Positions 20,001 through 33,040 of a DNA stretch of 64,000 nucleotides are shown piece after piece. The stretch spans positions 263,586,867 to 263,650,866 of the forward strand of contig CM057342.1 in the NCBI GenBank assembly GCA_030015575.1, read 5' to 3'. The number at the start of each line of letters is the position of its first letter. Positions within the stretch are counted from its first letter, which is position 1. The translations under genes were made by a program, and so were the position numbers. The stretch is from Agapanthus africanus (taxonomy: Eukaryota; Streptophyta; Magnoliopsida; Asparagales; Amaryllidaceae). The notes under the pieces are model-generated. The model searched no databases and was not told the origin of the DNA. It saw only the letters and a program-made list of their open reading frames with translations.

Positions 20001-20012
20001 CAAGTGGGAGAT
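20001..20012 (+). other. Element J polypurine tract
   Basis: CAAGTGGGAGAT directly before the 3' LTR; primes plus-strand DNA synthesis. The same sequence is next to the 3' LTRs of E, C, H and I. Confidence 0.85.
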
Positions 20013-22113
20013 TGTTAGTGTATATGCCCTAGAGGCCATTACTGTATCATACTAGTATGTATATTACTTGATGGAAGCTTGGGATATTCACAGTTGTACA
20101 GACAATCTTGCTCAATATAGTAGTATGCTACTTGGTTTGTCTCTGCTTTAATGTGTACATGTGTGTTTATTTATTATATCACCTATACGCATTAGTAGAG
20201 CCCTTAGGATCTTTGCTTGATTACCGGCGTTGTGATGGCGATCACACTCGTGGGGGCTGGGTAATCTACAAGCACATCCTTATACACGTCCCTAGTCGTG
20301 GGAGTATCGAGATAGGGCATCGATACTCCGGAGTAGACTAGCGTATGCGCTTCTCATCCCAGCACGGGAGACGGTCTGTCCCACAGCCGTCGGTACGTCG
20401 TACTTGAGATAGTATGCGGGTGCTCGTTGGGTTACGAGTACACTGGACAGGACTCATCGGGAACTGATGGTTGGTATTATACCTATCGTCAGTTATCAGT
20501 TCCCAGGTGACATGAGTATAGCTTAGTCCGCTGACTTGACACTGTCACTTCGCCTCGAGTGTGTTCCCACTGTTCTTTGATTGCTACCCTACCACGGCTC
20601 TTCTGAGTCGTGCAAACAGGTAGTAGTTGGGAGCAGTCCCGAAGCACTTGGAGGCAGTGACGGTTAGACAGGATTCGTCTCTCCCGGTATTGGGGGTTGA
20701 CATCGCGCTGTGTCTAGGAGAGCCATTACACAAGTAGTCCCTGGCCAGGGCAAGCGAGATATACTGGTAGATTCCAGTGCTATCTCAGGGTGTTCTGGGC
20801 TTCACTCCGACACGACTTGTACCTCTATTAGGGGTCTGACGCTTGCCGCCCCCCTAGGCCCGACATGTGATGTATCAGACGAACAGACCGGACTGTACGG
20901 AGAATGTCACATTCAGACTCAGTAGGAGTTCAGATGGGTTTAACATCGTCAGTCTTCTTATCGGCATCTACCTGGGGACCGTTACGCACAGCTAGTGCCG
21001 CTTGCGGTCTGTGGTTAAACCCACTGCCAGCGTAGTGTCGAGTCTTTAGAGTCCCACACAGAGGGTATTCGCCTCTGGGCAAAATAGAGTAGAGGTCGCA
21101 TGGTTTTGCGACAGGGTTCGTTCTCATCCGCGCACTTGTGCACGTTTGGAGTCCGGACGGATATTGCCAGCGGGCTCTGTTTTGAGCCGGATACTGGTAT
21201 ATGTTTTGGGGTTACTTTTATCTCTCAGTATTCATGTTCCTCGGAACAAGAATGCAGGTGTGTATGCACAGATGTTTGAGGCGGAAGAAGAGGTTTTTCA
21301 TTAGGGTTTCGGAACCGGTGCGCATGCACAGTTGACAGTCGTTTTTTTCCAAACCCTAATGAATTAGTGAGATATCAATTAATAATAGTAATTAAATGAT
21401 ATTATGTTATGGTTGGTTTTGTTGACTTGTTGACCATGGTTGACTTGTTGACCATGGTTGAATGTTTGACCATCATCATTACTTTGCAAGGATGCTCCTT
21501 GATTCTTGCTTACATTTCATTTAATGAAGTATGATAGTGGTCATTCCAAAACAACCATCAACTATTCTCATTTGAATTATTATTATTTAGATAATTCTTT
21601 TTCTTTTTGATATGGTTGCAAAAAGAAAAAGAGAGAGCTCATTCTATCATATTGATTCTCTCTCCTCACTTCATCTTCTTCCTCCTCTTGTTCAAGGAGA
21701 GCAAATCTCATGAGTTGAGAATCATCTCCTTGAAGATAAAACACCCCTAAGCACACTCTACTCACTCTAAGGTAGAAGGTCTAGCAAGCCGAATACCTTA
21801 GTTCTCTCAAGATCGAGAAAGGAGCCCAAGGATGAAGCCCTCAGGTGGATCTATCTTCGGCAAAGAGGAGATGAGGAGGGAAAGCCATTCAAGCTACTAC
21901 AAAGAGCAAGAAAGAAGAAGAACAACAAGAAGAGAAGGAGTTCAAGTTGAGGTATAACCACTTTGCATAGTAGTTAACTCTTCTTTGCTAGTATGCTAGT
22001 CTAGTTTAGCAAAGATCCGGCTTTTACGGTCCATGTTACAAAGTTTAGAAAAAATTTTGTTTTACCGTTTCCGCATCCCCGAAAGTACCGGGAGAGGTAA
22101 CGTGGACCTAACA
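20013..22113 (+). repeat. Element J 3' LTR
   Basis: 2101 bp, collinear with 12380-14480, differing at about a dozen single bases. The W-box cluster lies at 21422-21471. Followed by the target duplication ATAAT (22114-22118). Confidence 0.96.
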
Positions 22114-22118
22114 ATAAT

Positions 22119-23567
22119 GGCCTGCCTGTAACTAGTAGGATCATCTTCTTCCAAGATGCAATCCTCTCGATCTCCGTCTATGAGAAAACCGTAGTATCTC
22201 TAGGGCGGATGAGAAATCCTACTAGATCTGCGGAGTGGCTGAGGCGTGTCCAAGGTTCTTGAATCTTGAGGTTCCACCAAATCTTTAGTTATAGTTTGTC
22301 GCTCTGGAATTTCTTCCAGTTCTACCGCGCTCCCACTAATTTCTTTTGCAAGAAATTGCCACTCTAAAAAGGTGGCGTGCTGAGCAACAAACACCTTCTG
22401 TTTCTCGGTGTGGTAGAACAGATATCCATTTGAATTCCTGGGATATCCTATAAACTTACATAAAACTGACCGTGCCTAAAGTTTGTCCGGATTCTGGTTT
22501 TTCACATAGAGAAGACAACCCCATATCTTAACCCTTTTAAGACATAGTTTCTTTCCACTCCATATTTCATATGGAGTCTTAGGCACAGATTTAGATGGGA
22601 CCTGATTCAATAAATACGCTGTTGTTTCATGCACAAGTCCTCAGAATGAAAGAGGAAACTCAGCAATACTCATCATGGAGCAAACCATATCCAATAGAGT
22701 AAGATTCCTCCGCTCCGATACACCGTTGTGTTGTGGTGTATACGGAGGAGTAAGCTGAGAGAGAATACCATTCTCTTTTAGAAAGTCCCGGAATTCCGTA
22801 CTTAAGTACTCCCCTCCTCTATCAGATCAGAGGATCTTGATACTTTTGCCAGTCTAGTTCTCTACTTCATTCCTGAATTCTTTGAATTTCTCAAAAGTTT
22901 CAGATTTGTATTTCATAAGATACACATATCCGAACCTAGAGAGATCGTCAATGAATGTGATGAGGTATGAGAACCCACCCGTGCATGTATAGACATCGGA
23001 CCACATACATCACTGTGTATGAGTCCCAAGAGCTCTGCTGCTCTTTCTCCGTGTCCGGTGAACGGAGATTTGGTCATCTTTCCCTTGAGACAAGACTGAC
23101 AAGTTTTATAAGATGAAAATTCGAACGTATTCAAAAGTCCATCTTTATGCAACTTACTTAGTCTTTTTTCTCCGATATGACTAAGTCTACAATGCCACAA
23201 GTAGGATTTATTCGTTTATGAACTTTTCCTCTTGCGTGTGTTTTGTACATTGAGAACAGTGTTTTAATTTAGAACATAGATACCATTAAACTGTGTACCT
23301 TCTGCAGCCAATACCTGATTAAGCTAAATGTTCATGATATTTCTATCAAGAACAAACTTATATCCATCTTTATCAAGTAAAGAAACTGATATGATGTTTT
23401 AAACTATGGAAGGTACATAGTAGCAATTGTTCAAAATCATAGTATTGCCTCTTAGTAACACAAGGTGATATTCACCGACGGCTGTAACATCAACTTGTGC
23501 TCCGTTACCAATTATGAAGAACATATCACCAGGTCTAACTATCCTACTTTTTCTCAGTCCATGCAAT
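22119..23567 (-). pseudogene. Element B pol, linker and integrase part
   Basis: Minus-strand continuation of B pol between insertions J and C. It encodes, with frame breaks, the PQPLRRSSRISHPP linker (near 22200-22250), the integrase core, the WHCRLSHIGEKRLSKLHKDGL zinc region (about 23100-23200) and the stretch after the protease up to 23567, where C is inserted. Stops and frameshifts break it into several short frames. The last five bases GCAAT (23563-23567) are the target duplication of C. Confidence 0.88.
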
Positions 23568-24473
23568 TGTAGGGTTACTAGGCACTCTAACAAGGTTCTA
23601 CAAGGCATCAACCGTGCTCGATTAAAATTTTAGCCATGCCGAATAACCCTAAAGTGGTAAACGTCAGACCCCAATAACCGATAAGTCATGCCAATGCGAG
23701 GCTCATAACGGATCGAGAAACTACTGGTAACACTTACCAGTAAATCTCTAAACCAGCCCGGGCCAGGGACTTTCCTGTTATGGCCAATCGAGTATAGCGC
23801 AACATCAACCCCCAATACCGGGAGAGACGAAACCCCTCCTATCGCTCATTGCCACTATGTGACTCGGGACTGTACCCAAAAAACCACCGTTTTGCACGCC
23901 CTCTTGGACGTGATAAGGTGGAAATCAAAGCACAGTGGGAATCACACAAGACTCTATGACGATCTCGGGTCTACAGACTAACCTGTACCAGTGTCACCAG
24001 AGAACTGCCATCTGACATAAGGTATAATACCATCTGAGAGTTCTCGGCGAGTCCGTCCAGTGTACCCAGTCTCCACTGAGCATCCGTATATCATCTCTGA
24101 TGTCAAACACCAATGGATATGGGATCATCCATTTTCCATCTATATGGGTCGAGAAGGTATACGCTAGTCTACTCTGGTATATCGATGCCCCGTCTCGATA
24201 CACCTACGGCTAGTGACCTTGAAGGATGTACTTATGGACTACCATGTCCCCACTAGTATGATCTGCATCATAGTCCAGGTAGTCAAGTACACATCCTAAG
24301 GGCTTTACCAACATGTAACAGAGAGACAATCAATATACACGTTAAGGTAAAGAGTAACCAGATAGCATACTATCATGTCGAGCAAGAAAGTCCTCCGTAT
24401 ATATGTCCAAGCATCCACTACAATATACATCACATGTATAGTAATGGCCTCTAGGGCATACATATAACTAACA
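23568..24473 (-). repeat. Element C 3' LTR, internally deleted
   Basis: 906 bp. It follows the 5' LTR to AACCCTAAA (23653) and resumes at GTGGTAAACG (23654); the piece matching 30613-31981 is missing. The U3 start (24473) is intact and joined to the polypurine tract. Confidence 0.9.
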
Positions 24474-27408
24474 ATCTCCCACTTGCACTAGGCCCATCTG
24501 ATAACAGTGGTTGAAGTATCTCATACTCAACCATCCCATAAAAGTCTCTCTGGGAAAAGGCCTTTGTGAGTGGATCCGCCGTGTTGTCCTCTGAGTCTAC
24601 TCTCCCAACCTCGATCCCCTGGAGGTCAACCATCTCCATGATCAAGTGACACTGCCTTAGAATATGTCTGGATCACTGATGGGACGGGCGTTCCTAGGCA
24701 TAAGCCCTAACTCCATTGTTACACAATGGTAGGAACAAAGTTCATCTCATGAACTAATATACACCCAGACTGCCTCTTTGGTAGCATCTTTGGAAGCGAT
24801 GTATCCAGACTTTATCGTCTAGTATGCCACGGTATCTAGCTTGGAACTCTTCCAACATACCGTCCTTTTACTGAGGGTAAAGACAATGCCTGCGACTGAC
24901 ATTCAGTCGTCCTTATCACCTTGGAAGCTATCCAGTGATTCTCCCCAGGATCGATTGATACCATCTCACTACACCTAGTGAGAACCCTAACATCCACTTA
25001 GATCTATCTCATAGATCCAAAATCCAAGATTTAAGAGGTATCATCTTGATCCTATATGTAGAATCATTGTGATATAAGGAGATTGAGCGAGCGTAGCATA
25101 GGAAACTCCTTTCCTATCAAGAGTATGTCATCTACGTACAATACGAGGATGACCGCCTTACTCTCTACTACCCTTTTGTATATACAAGGTTCATCTACCA
25201 TTTTGATGAAGTCAAACTCTTCGACTTTCACATCAAAATAGATGTTCCAACTCCGCGATGCCTGCTTCATCCCATAAAGCAACTTGCACACGTTTCCGCT
25301 GCTCCCACTGTCTACGAAGCCCTCTGGCTGTGTACTTATAGACACTCCCTTCTAAATCATTATTTAGAACAGCAATCATGACACTCAACCGCCAGATATC
25401 GTAGTCATGGTATGTAGCAATGGCAAGTAGGATCTGGATGGACTTAAGCATAGGCCCCAGAAAAGGTTTCATCATTAGCCACAACTGGTCTATGATGCAA
25501 ACCTTTAACAAGTCTAGCTTTGAAAGTCTCAACTTTTCCATGTACACCAAGTAATCTTCTCAAGATATACTTGCTCCTAATGGGGATTTAACCCTTCAGA
25601 TAAAGCAACCAAAGTCCATACTTTGTTGGTGTATATGGATTCCATCTCAGATCGCTTAGCATCCAGCCATTCTTACAGAGTCCCCACTCCTGATGGCCTG
25701 CTCGAACCTAGATGGGTCATCATCTTATGATGCAATCCTCGCTCCCACTGTCATAGAGAAACCGAAGTATCTCTCAGGTGGGTGAGGAACCCTACTAGAT
25801 CGGCGGAGAGGCTGAGGTTCGTTAGAAACTATTGAATCCTTTGGTTCTACCAAATCATCAGCTGTAGTTTGTATAGCTGGAACTCCTTCCAGTTCTACCT
25901 CATGTCCACTTATTTCTTCACAAGAAATTCCCTTTCACAAAGGTGACATGCTGAGAAACAAAACATCTTTTGTTCCTCAGTTTGGTAGAAGATATTCCCT
26001 TGCGAATGCTTGGGATATCCAACAAACTTTTACAGAACTGACTTTGCCTCGAGCTTGTCCGGATTATGCTTTTAGACATAGGCTGGACAACCCCAAATCT
26101 TAACAAACTTAAGATATAGGCTCTTTCCTTTCCATATCTCATATGAAGTGGTAGGCAACTGATTTGATCAGAACCCTATTCAATAGGTATGCAACTTCAC
26201 AAGTGCATAACTCCCTAAAAGGAAATAGGAAACTCAATAGTACTCATCATAGAGCGCACCATATCAAATAGGGTGTGATTGCTCCATCCCGATACACCGA
26301 CGTGCTGTGGTGTATACGGAGGAGTAATTGTGAGAGAGAATCTCATTCTCTTTTAGAATAGTCCAGGAATCTCGTGCTCAAGTATTCTCCTCCTTGATCA
26401 CATCAAAGGACATAATACTTATACCCGTTTTGGTTCTCTACTTCCTAACTTATATTCTGTGAATATCTCAAAAGCTTTGGACTTGTGTTTCAACAGGAAC
26501 ATATGTCTGAATCTTGAGAGATCATCAGAGAATGTAATGAAGTACAAAGAACCGGTCTTGGCATGTGTAGACAGGGGACCTTCATACATCAACATGTATC
26601 ATCCCGAGAGTTTACTAACTCTTTCTATGTTTCCTATAAACAGAGCTGTGGTCATCTTATCTCTGTGACATGACCGGCAAGTTTCACAAGATGTAAATTC
26701 AAACTAATTTAAATATGCATCTATGTGTAATTTCAGCTAGTCGGATCACATTGATATGGCCTAGTCTACAATACCTCAAGAAGGATTCGTTCATTTCTGA
26801 ACTCTTCCTCTTGTGTGTCTTCTATATACTAAGAACTGTAGTTTGATTTAGAACGTCAATGCTTTTAGATAACGTGCCTGAACCGATCAACTCTTGATAT
26901 AGGAAATGTTCAAAACATTATCCAACAATACAAAATTATATCCTTCTTTACTAATAAAGAGACTGATATGATGTTGTATATCAGGTTCGGTATCTAATGA
27001 CATTCGTTCAGAATCAATGTATTCTGGTAATACAGGATGATAACTACAAACAAACTTGGCTGCAACACTTGCACCGTTTCTATCTCATGAAACTTATCAC
27101 ATGTTCTCAGTTCTCTACCTATCAGTAGTCCATGTAACAGATTACATATATGGGATCCTGATCCGGTATCTCATACCCAGGACGTAGAGGATACTGAGAA
27201 AACAGTTCTCAGTAATGAACATACCCGAAGAAGATGCATCAGCATGCACTTTCTTCGTTTGGGTGGCACGGGAATCCTGGTAATCCCCTATTTTCTTCTT
27301 GGTCTTATAACAGTTATAAGTTGCAGCGGGACCAACGTTCCCCAGCGCAGTATAACAAGCGGGTTCGATCAATACATCCGTATTATTATCTTGATTAAGG
27401 CGTGACAT
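24474..27408 (-). pseudogene. Element C pol, decayed
   Basis: Starts at ATG 27408 with the MSRLNQDNN start that H also has, followed by the protease region (near 27150-27200, active site altered), zinc/pre-integrase region (about 26700-26850), integrase (about 26000-26650), RT with YVDD (about 25100-25150) and the end of RNase H (24500-24640). Stops and frameshifts occur throughout. A deletion joins the sequence after HW (J residue numbers near 895) to FQSDKDD, removing the RNase H Asp. The same deletion is in H and I, so it predates their spread. Confidence 0.88.
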
Positions 27409-30400
27409 GGTCGCTATCTAGAGAGAGAGAAGAAAACACTCTGCGTGCGCTCTTGCAAGATCAGATTGGTTATAATTTTATTTAATCAGGATGGCTCCCA
27501 CTGTTTTTATCAAATCTTCCTTCAAACCCTAAAAGGAAAGACTAGCCGGGATTAATTACACCCTACAATTTCGCCAATCTTTCAGCCAGGCCAGTGTCGG
27601 TACTTTGAGGGAGGTTCCCCGTGCTTTCGCATGGACCTAATTAAAATAAACCTCGTTTTCCCAGAGGCGTAACCCCGTTGACACCTTTCTAAACACCTAC
27701 TTGATCGGCTAATTGTAATGTGTAAAACTCTCCCAGGAGTAACAATTACTCGCAGTGGGTATCGGGATCCGACTATCTCATAGAAGGTATGCAATCTCAT
27801 TGCAAATTTCAACGCTTGAAATTCCCGATAATATTTTGCCCCTAGCGTCCCATGACCTTGACGCAGGCCAACAAACCATAGTGCGCTAGTCAAGTTCAAC
27901 CCGTCATTTCTTGATTGAATTAAACCCACCCGCACAACCCTTGACGCAGGCCAACAAAGTCGCACGACTACCCTAATCCAATCTGCATCATATGCATAAG
28001 CAGATAAATACTAGTTAGCAACCGCACACTACGCCTTGACGCAGGCCAGCAAACGTAGCAAGAATACTAAGTAGGACTTATCTGAAATGACGGAGGGCTA
28101 CGACAGGTTTTTCTGAAAACCTATTGCGTAATGAACTTGATATCGTTGTAGAATCGAGTGATTTTAAAATGGAGTGTTTTTTAGGCTTTTGCTAGTTTCG
28201 CTAAAGAGGTCACTCCCGGTGAAGGTATCTCGGCTCTTTCCTCGTCGAATGAGGTGCAGGATATATCATATATATCACTATGCAAAGCAAGAACTAGAAA
28301 AGCAATCAAAAGACAAAACCGAGGGGTGTAGCATCTGCCAGTCATTGCTAAAGGGGTCACTCCCGGTGAAGGAATCTCGGCCCTTTCCTTATCGAATAAG
28401 ATGCAGGATGTTCTACAAGGAACACCGCTATGCAAAGCAAAAACTGTAGCTACCTTGTTTTTGAAAATTCGATTCCACAGCATCTTTTAGGTTTCTTTTC
28501 TTTCATTAATCATATTAATGAAGTCCCATCATTTAAGTCACCTAAACATCACAGATAAATACGACATACACTTATGCCATCCGCATTCGCCTCGATGTCC
28601 CCTCGTGCACCATTAGGTTAGGTAACTAATGGCAGAGCGGGGCAGGGCTAGCGCGGGTGTAAAACATAAGTAACGTCTATATAATATATTATATATACTA
28701 TATAAAGTATCTATCACAAAAAATCAAATGATCACATCACAGATATAGCAGCAGAAGAAACATATGAAACATTGGATATACTAGGACGTCCGTGTTTTAT
28801 TTTGAGCCTCTATAAAACACAGATTCCACGGTCGCGATGAATTGCCAAACCCACACTCCTAGACCCCTACGAGAGTGGCAAGCAACCCTACCAATTCTAG
28901 AGTTAGGAGACCCGGACTCGACTCCTCGAGTTGGTCTCCCACTGGACTCTAGAACCCGGTTACTTGTGCTCTCCTCCTTGGGTCTATCTAATGCAGAAAA
29001 GTAAATAATATACAATGGTGACATCATCCTCATACCGAAAGTGCCCCAATAAAAGAATATTACATACAATGAATTTTACATGAATGAAAATAAAAACCCT
29101 CATCTCACATAAAACCCCCGGCTATTCAAAACACGACGATCCAATATAACATATCCAGCAACACATAACATCACATGTCATCAACGTAAGTAAATATGCG
29201 TATCCCAATTGTCGTTGACATATAGCAACGAAACCGGCGATAACACATATTACACTTACGGTCGCAGAAAAGAAAGTGTAAAACTACAACTGTTGGAATC
29301 CGCAACCTCCTTAGACATCACATGCCTAACTATTATAAACCCCGCATTTTAGTCTCTATATCGAAAACACTTTTCAATATCTAGTCGGGCAATTCAACAA
29401 GATTCCCGATAAGTGATCGAATGCTCGTCGCAAACTTTAGTAGACGGTCGCACCCCCAGATGCCGTCGACGAAGTGCACTAAGGCTGAACACCGCTGCCG
29501 CGAGCATCCAAACAGATGCTTTTGGCGACGGGGTTCTCCTACAGTCACTTGGTCGGAGCTTTGGGGCGTGGCTGTCTATTAAGTTTACCCGGCGAGTATC
29601 CGCGTACGCTACGTGATTGCGACGGACTTTTGATCGCATCAAAATTCCGTGGCAACCGATCATTTGAGACTAAACTGCTATGTTTATAACATTCAAATTA
29701 GTTATCTCATAACTACTTGTGGATTCCAAATATTGTATCACATTCCAGATAAATAGACAATGTTAAACTTTCCGATCGAATAATCAAACACCCAAGTTTT
29801 CCCAAATAGTTCTCAACACTTAAGGGGAGTTTAAAAACATCCATCACATGCCACAGTACCAATGGTCCAGCCGTAGAAGGGTCAAGCCAACGCCTCACAT
29901 ATGGCAACGCCGTACTGCCCCAAACCCTAAGGTTCAAAAGGCAGTTCAAGGCGGTCATATAATCGAGTTAAGGTTTGCTGTCTTCTAGAGGGTCCATCGA
30001 GTAACTTGCACGATTTAGACGTTCTTAAACTACGGAAAAATCCAACACTTGGAAATTTTCCGGCTGGGGAAAAAGTGAGTTATTGATATCCGTTCAATCT
30101 TTTTAACACGTTCTAAATTATCCGGAAAACATAACGAAATTAAATTTTCCGATCGACTCAACGAATACAAAATAAACCCCAGAACACTCAACACTTGAGT
30201 CAGATAAAAAATACCCAGAAAATAAAACTAGCAGCTACGGGCATTACTGTGCCAAAAGAACAGTCAAAGCTCACTGTACGACCGTGGATCCGCGGCCCAA
30301 GAAGGGTATGGCCGCGGTTCCGCGGCGATCCGTACGGCTTACGTTATCATTTTGCACAGTTATGCTTACAATTACCTGCTGATTTTTTTAGGTATTTTTA

Positions 30401-30522
30401 ATTCAGAAAAATCACAGGTTTTAAAAATTTTCCAGAGAGGGGGTCTACTTTGTCGTTTCGGGGTTCGATCGGAGTTTTAATTTCGTATACATGTCGCCTA
30501 ATGCTCTAGCTAGGCTCTGATA
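27409..30522 (-). other. Element C structured leader (no gag)
   Basis: Minus-strand leader. GC-rich arms near 30283-30325; CCATTAG:CTAATGG hairpin 28610-28632; paired-hairpin module copies at 28350-28426 (outer stem AAAGGG:CCCTTT) and 28203-28276 (AAAGAG:CTCTTT; hairpin A GATATAT:ATATATC); three hairpin repeats TTGAC-GCAG-GCCAA at 27858, 27941 and 28036 (the last with one change). The pyrimidine tract before pol is at 27409-27435. It includes the extra segment shared with D, H and I (about 29100-30100), with an 89-codon sense frame at 29394-29663. Confidence 0.7.
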
Positions 30523-30535
30523 CCACTATAGGGTT
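30523..30535 (-). other. Element C primer binding site
   Basis: TGGTATCAGAGCC on the minus strand, one base from the LTR end. Confidence 0.93.
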
Positions 30536-30536
30536 A

Positions 30537-32800
30537 CTAGGCACTCTAACAAAGTTCTACAAGGCATCAACCATGCCCGATTAAAATTTTAGCCGTGCCG
30601 AATAACCCTAAACAAGATCTTTGCTAGATAATTAGGGTTTCACATCATAGTGAAAAACATTTATATCTAAGTGAATACGAAATACAACCTTTGTAGATCG
30701 GTCCTTTACTTCTTATGCTCCTTGAAGTAGTCCTTTCGCTGCGATCATCGTGCTCCCGGACTCTCGGACGGCTCTATGAGAAGATAGCAAAGGTATTGCT
30801 TGAAATCTTCGAGGCCGAAGATGATCTACGTCGAGAGAATACGAACTCAAGCTTCTACTTCACTAACTAGAGAATTAGTGAAGCCAACACCCTAAACTAA
30901 AGTGCTAGTCTAGTAGAGGATGATGAAATAGAAAATGGGTACATTTTAGAATTTCTTTTCTCACCCTAAACTAAAGTGCTAGTCTTGTAGAGGATGATGA
31001 AATAGGAAATGGGTACACTTTAGAATTTCTTTTCTCACTATATATCTCTCTCTTTATCAAACCCTAGAAAGAATTTGAAGGAGGAAGAAGATGAGCTCAA
31101 AATGAGAATGAAAACTAATCAAGAGAGAGAGAGCTAACCATGGTGAGTGAGTATCATATACTAACTCATGTAGAGACATTACCATGGCTAATCCTAAATG
31201 GTTAGATTAATAAAAATCTAAAGTAAAATAAAGTTAGTGGACTTTGTCAAAGCATCCATAAGCTTCTACAAGCTTCATGCTTGTGACAAAAGCTCCACTA
31301 ATTTGTAATTACCTTATATAATTATTAACCACCATTTAAAATAGAATGGTGTATGTCTTGCACACCCATGTAAGTTGTATCAACAACCATGATACAAAAT
31401 GAACACAAATAAATATATATCATATATATATTAAGTTGTGCACAAGTGAGAAAAATAAATGCTTTAGTGAACCAATGTTAGTTAATGTAAATTAGTATAT
31501 CACATATACAATTATACACTAAATTATTAAATCAACACTTGACTTAATAATCCGGTTATATCTCATATAACCGACTAACATCCAATGTATCGACTTATCG
31601 AATCAACCCTTGATTCGATAACCTGGTTATATCGCATATAACCGATCGATACAAACATCGCGAGAATAGAATACGGTATTACATACTCACATTATTCTCG
31701 GTCCCGCACATATCACATATATGCTCCTATTTCATTTTGCTTGAGCCAGTAAAACCTCTATGTAGGACTCTAAAGACTCGTCAATACGTCGGCAGTAGGT
31801 GATGATCATATCAAGCACCCGCAAGCCGTCAGTGGTACTAGCTGGACGTAACGGCTACCCGGGTATTGAGCGATCAGAAGATCAGCAAGCAAGCCCGCTC
31901 CAACTCCTGCAAAATGCCTGACGGTGACACTACCGTACAGTCCGGTCTCCTCGTCTGATATGTCGCATATCATGTCTAGGGGTGGTAAACGTCAGACCCC
32001 AATAACCGATAAGTCATGCCGATGCGAGGCTCATAACGGGTCGAGAAACTACTGGTAACACTTACTAGTAAATCTCTAAACCAGCCCTGGTCAGGGACTT
32101 CCCTGTTATGGCCAATCGAGCATAGCGCAACATCAACCCCCAATATCGGGAGAGACGAAACCCCTCCTATCGCTCATTGCCTCCATATGACTCGGGACTG
32201 TACCCAAAAACCACTGTTTTGCACGCCCTCTTGGACGTGGTAAGGTGGAAATCAAAGCACAGTGGGAATCACACAAGACTCTATGACGATCTCGGGTCTA
32301 CAGACTAACCTGTACCAGTGTCACCAGAGAACTGCCATCTGACATAAGGTATAATACCATCTGGGAGTTCTCGGCGAGTTCCTCCAGTGTACCCAGTCTC
32401 CACTGAGCACTCGTATATCATCTCTGATGTCAAACACCAATGGATATGGGATCATCCATCGCCCATCTATATAGGTCGAGAAGGTATACGCTAGTCTACT
32501 CTGGTATATCGATACCCCGTCTCGATACACCCATGACTAGGGACCTTGAAGGATGTACTTATGGACTACCATGTCCCCACTAGTATGATCCCCATCATAG
32601 TCCAGGTAGTCAAGTACACATCCTAAGGGCTTTACCAACATGTAACAGAGAGACAATTAATATACACGTTAAGGTCAAGAGTAACCAGATAGCATACTAT
32701 CATGTCGAACAAGAAAGTCCTCCCTATATATGTCCAAACATCCACTACAATATACATCACATGTATAGTAATGGCCTCTAGGGCATACATATAACTAACA
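30537..32800 (-). repeat. Element C 5' LTR
   Basis: 2264 bp. The U5 end reads AACCCTATA, a change from AACCCTACA in the other copies. It is longer than its relatives because of a 74-bp tandem duplication near 30889-31038. Followed by target duplication GCAAT. Confidence 0.92.
30889..31038 (-). repeat. 74-bp tandem duplication in C 5' LTR
   Basis: Two nearly identical units starting at CCTAAACTAA (30891 and 30965). Other LTRs of the family have one unit. Confidence 0.88.
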
Positions 32801-32805
32801 GCAAT

Positions 32806-33040
32806 AAATTACAGATATGAGATCCTAATCCGGTATCTAGTACCCAGGAGGTAGGACTGACCGAAAAACAGTTCTCAATAACAAAAACACCTGAACAAGA
32901 TGCAAAAGTTTGCTTATTCTTCGTTGGGGTCATCAAGGAATTCATGCAATCCTCTTTCCCTTGCTCACACTTATGATCTCCATCATAAGTTCGACGTTCC
33001 CCAGCCCCGAATAAGAATTCGGATCGGTCAAGCGATACAT
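32806..33040 (-). pseudogene. Element B pol, N-terminal and protease part
   Basis: The start of B pol on the minus strand: ATG at 33040, the LTDPNSYSG-like start shared with J, then the protease region near 32850 where the active site is altered. It ends at 32806, where C is inserted, and continues at 23562. The upstream ATG position used in C and H is ATT here. Confidence 0.85.

Larger units (their letters stand above)
12380..22113 (+). mobile_element. Element J: full-length young copia retrotransposon, gag-less
   Basis: 9734 bp with two 2101-bp LTRs (12380-14480 and 20013-22113), target duplication ATAAT on both sides (12375-12379, 22114-22118), primer site 14482-14494, leader 14495-16749, open pol 16750-19998 and polypurine tract 20001-20012. 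By eye I count about a dozen substitutions between the LTRs and no indel, so the insertion is recent. It lies in the RT region of B in the opposite orientation. What it lacks is gag: no reading frame in the leader resembles a nucleocapsid. It is either dependent on Gag from another element or uses an unrecognised arrangement. Confidence 0.95.
23568..32800 (-). mobile_element. Element C: defective copia element
   Basis: 9233 bp on the minus strand: 5' LTR 30537-32800, primer site 30523-30535, leader 27409-30522, decayed pol 24474-27408, 3' LTR 23568-24473. Target duplication GCAAT at 23563-23567 and 32801-32805 shows it jumped into B at the protease/pre-integrase boundary. The 3' LTR has lost about 1.37 kb relative to the 5' LTR. 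Pol shares its lesions with H and I. Confidence 0.93.
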
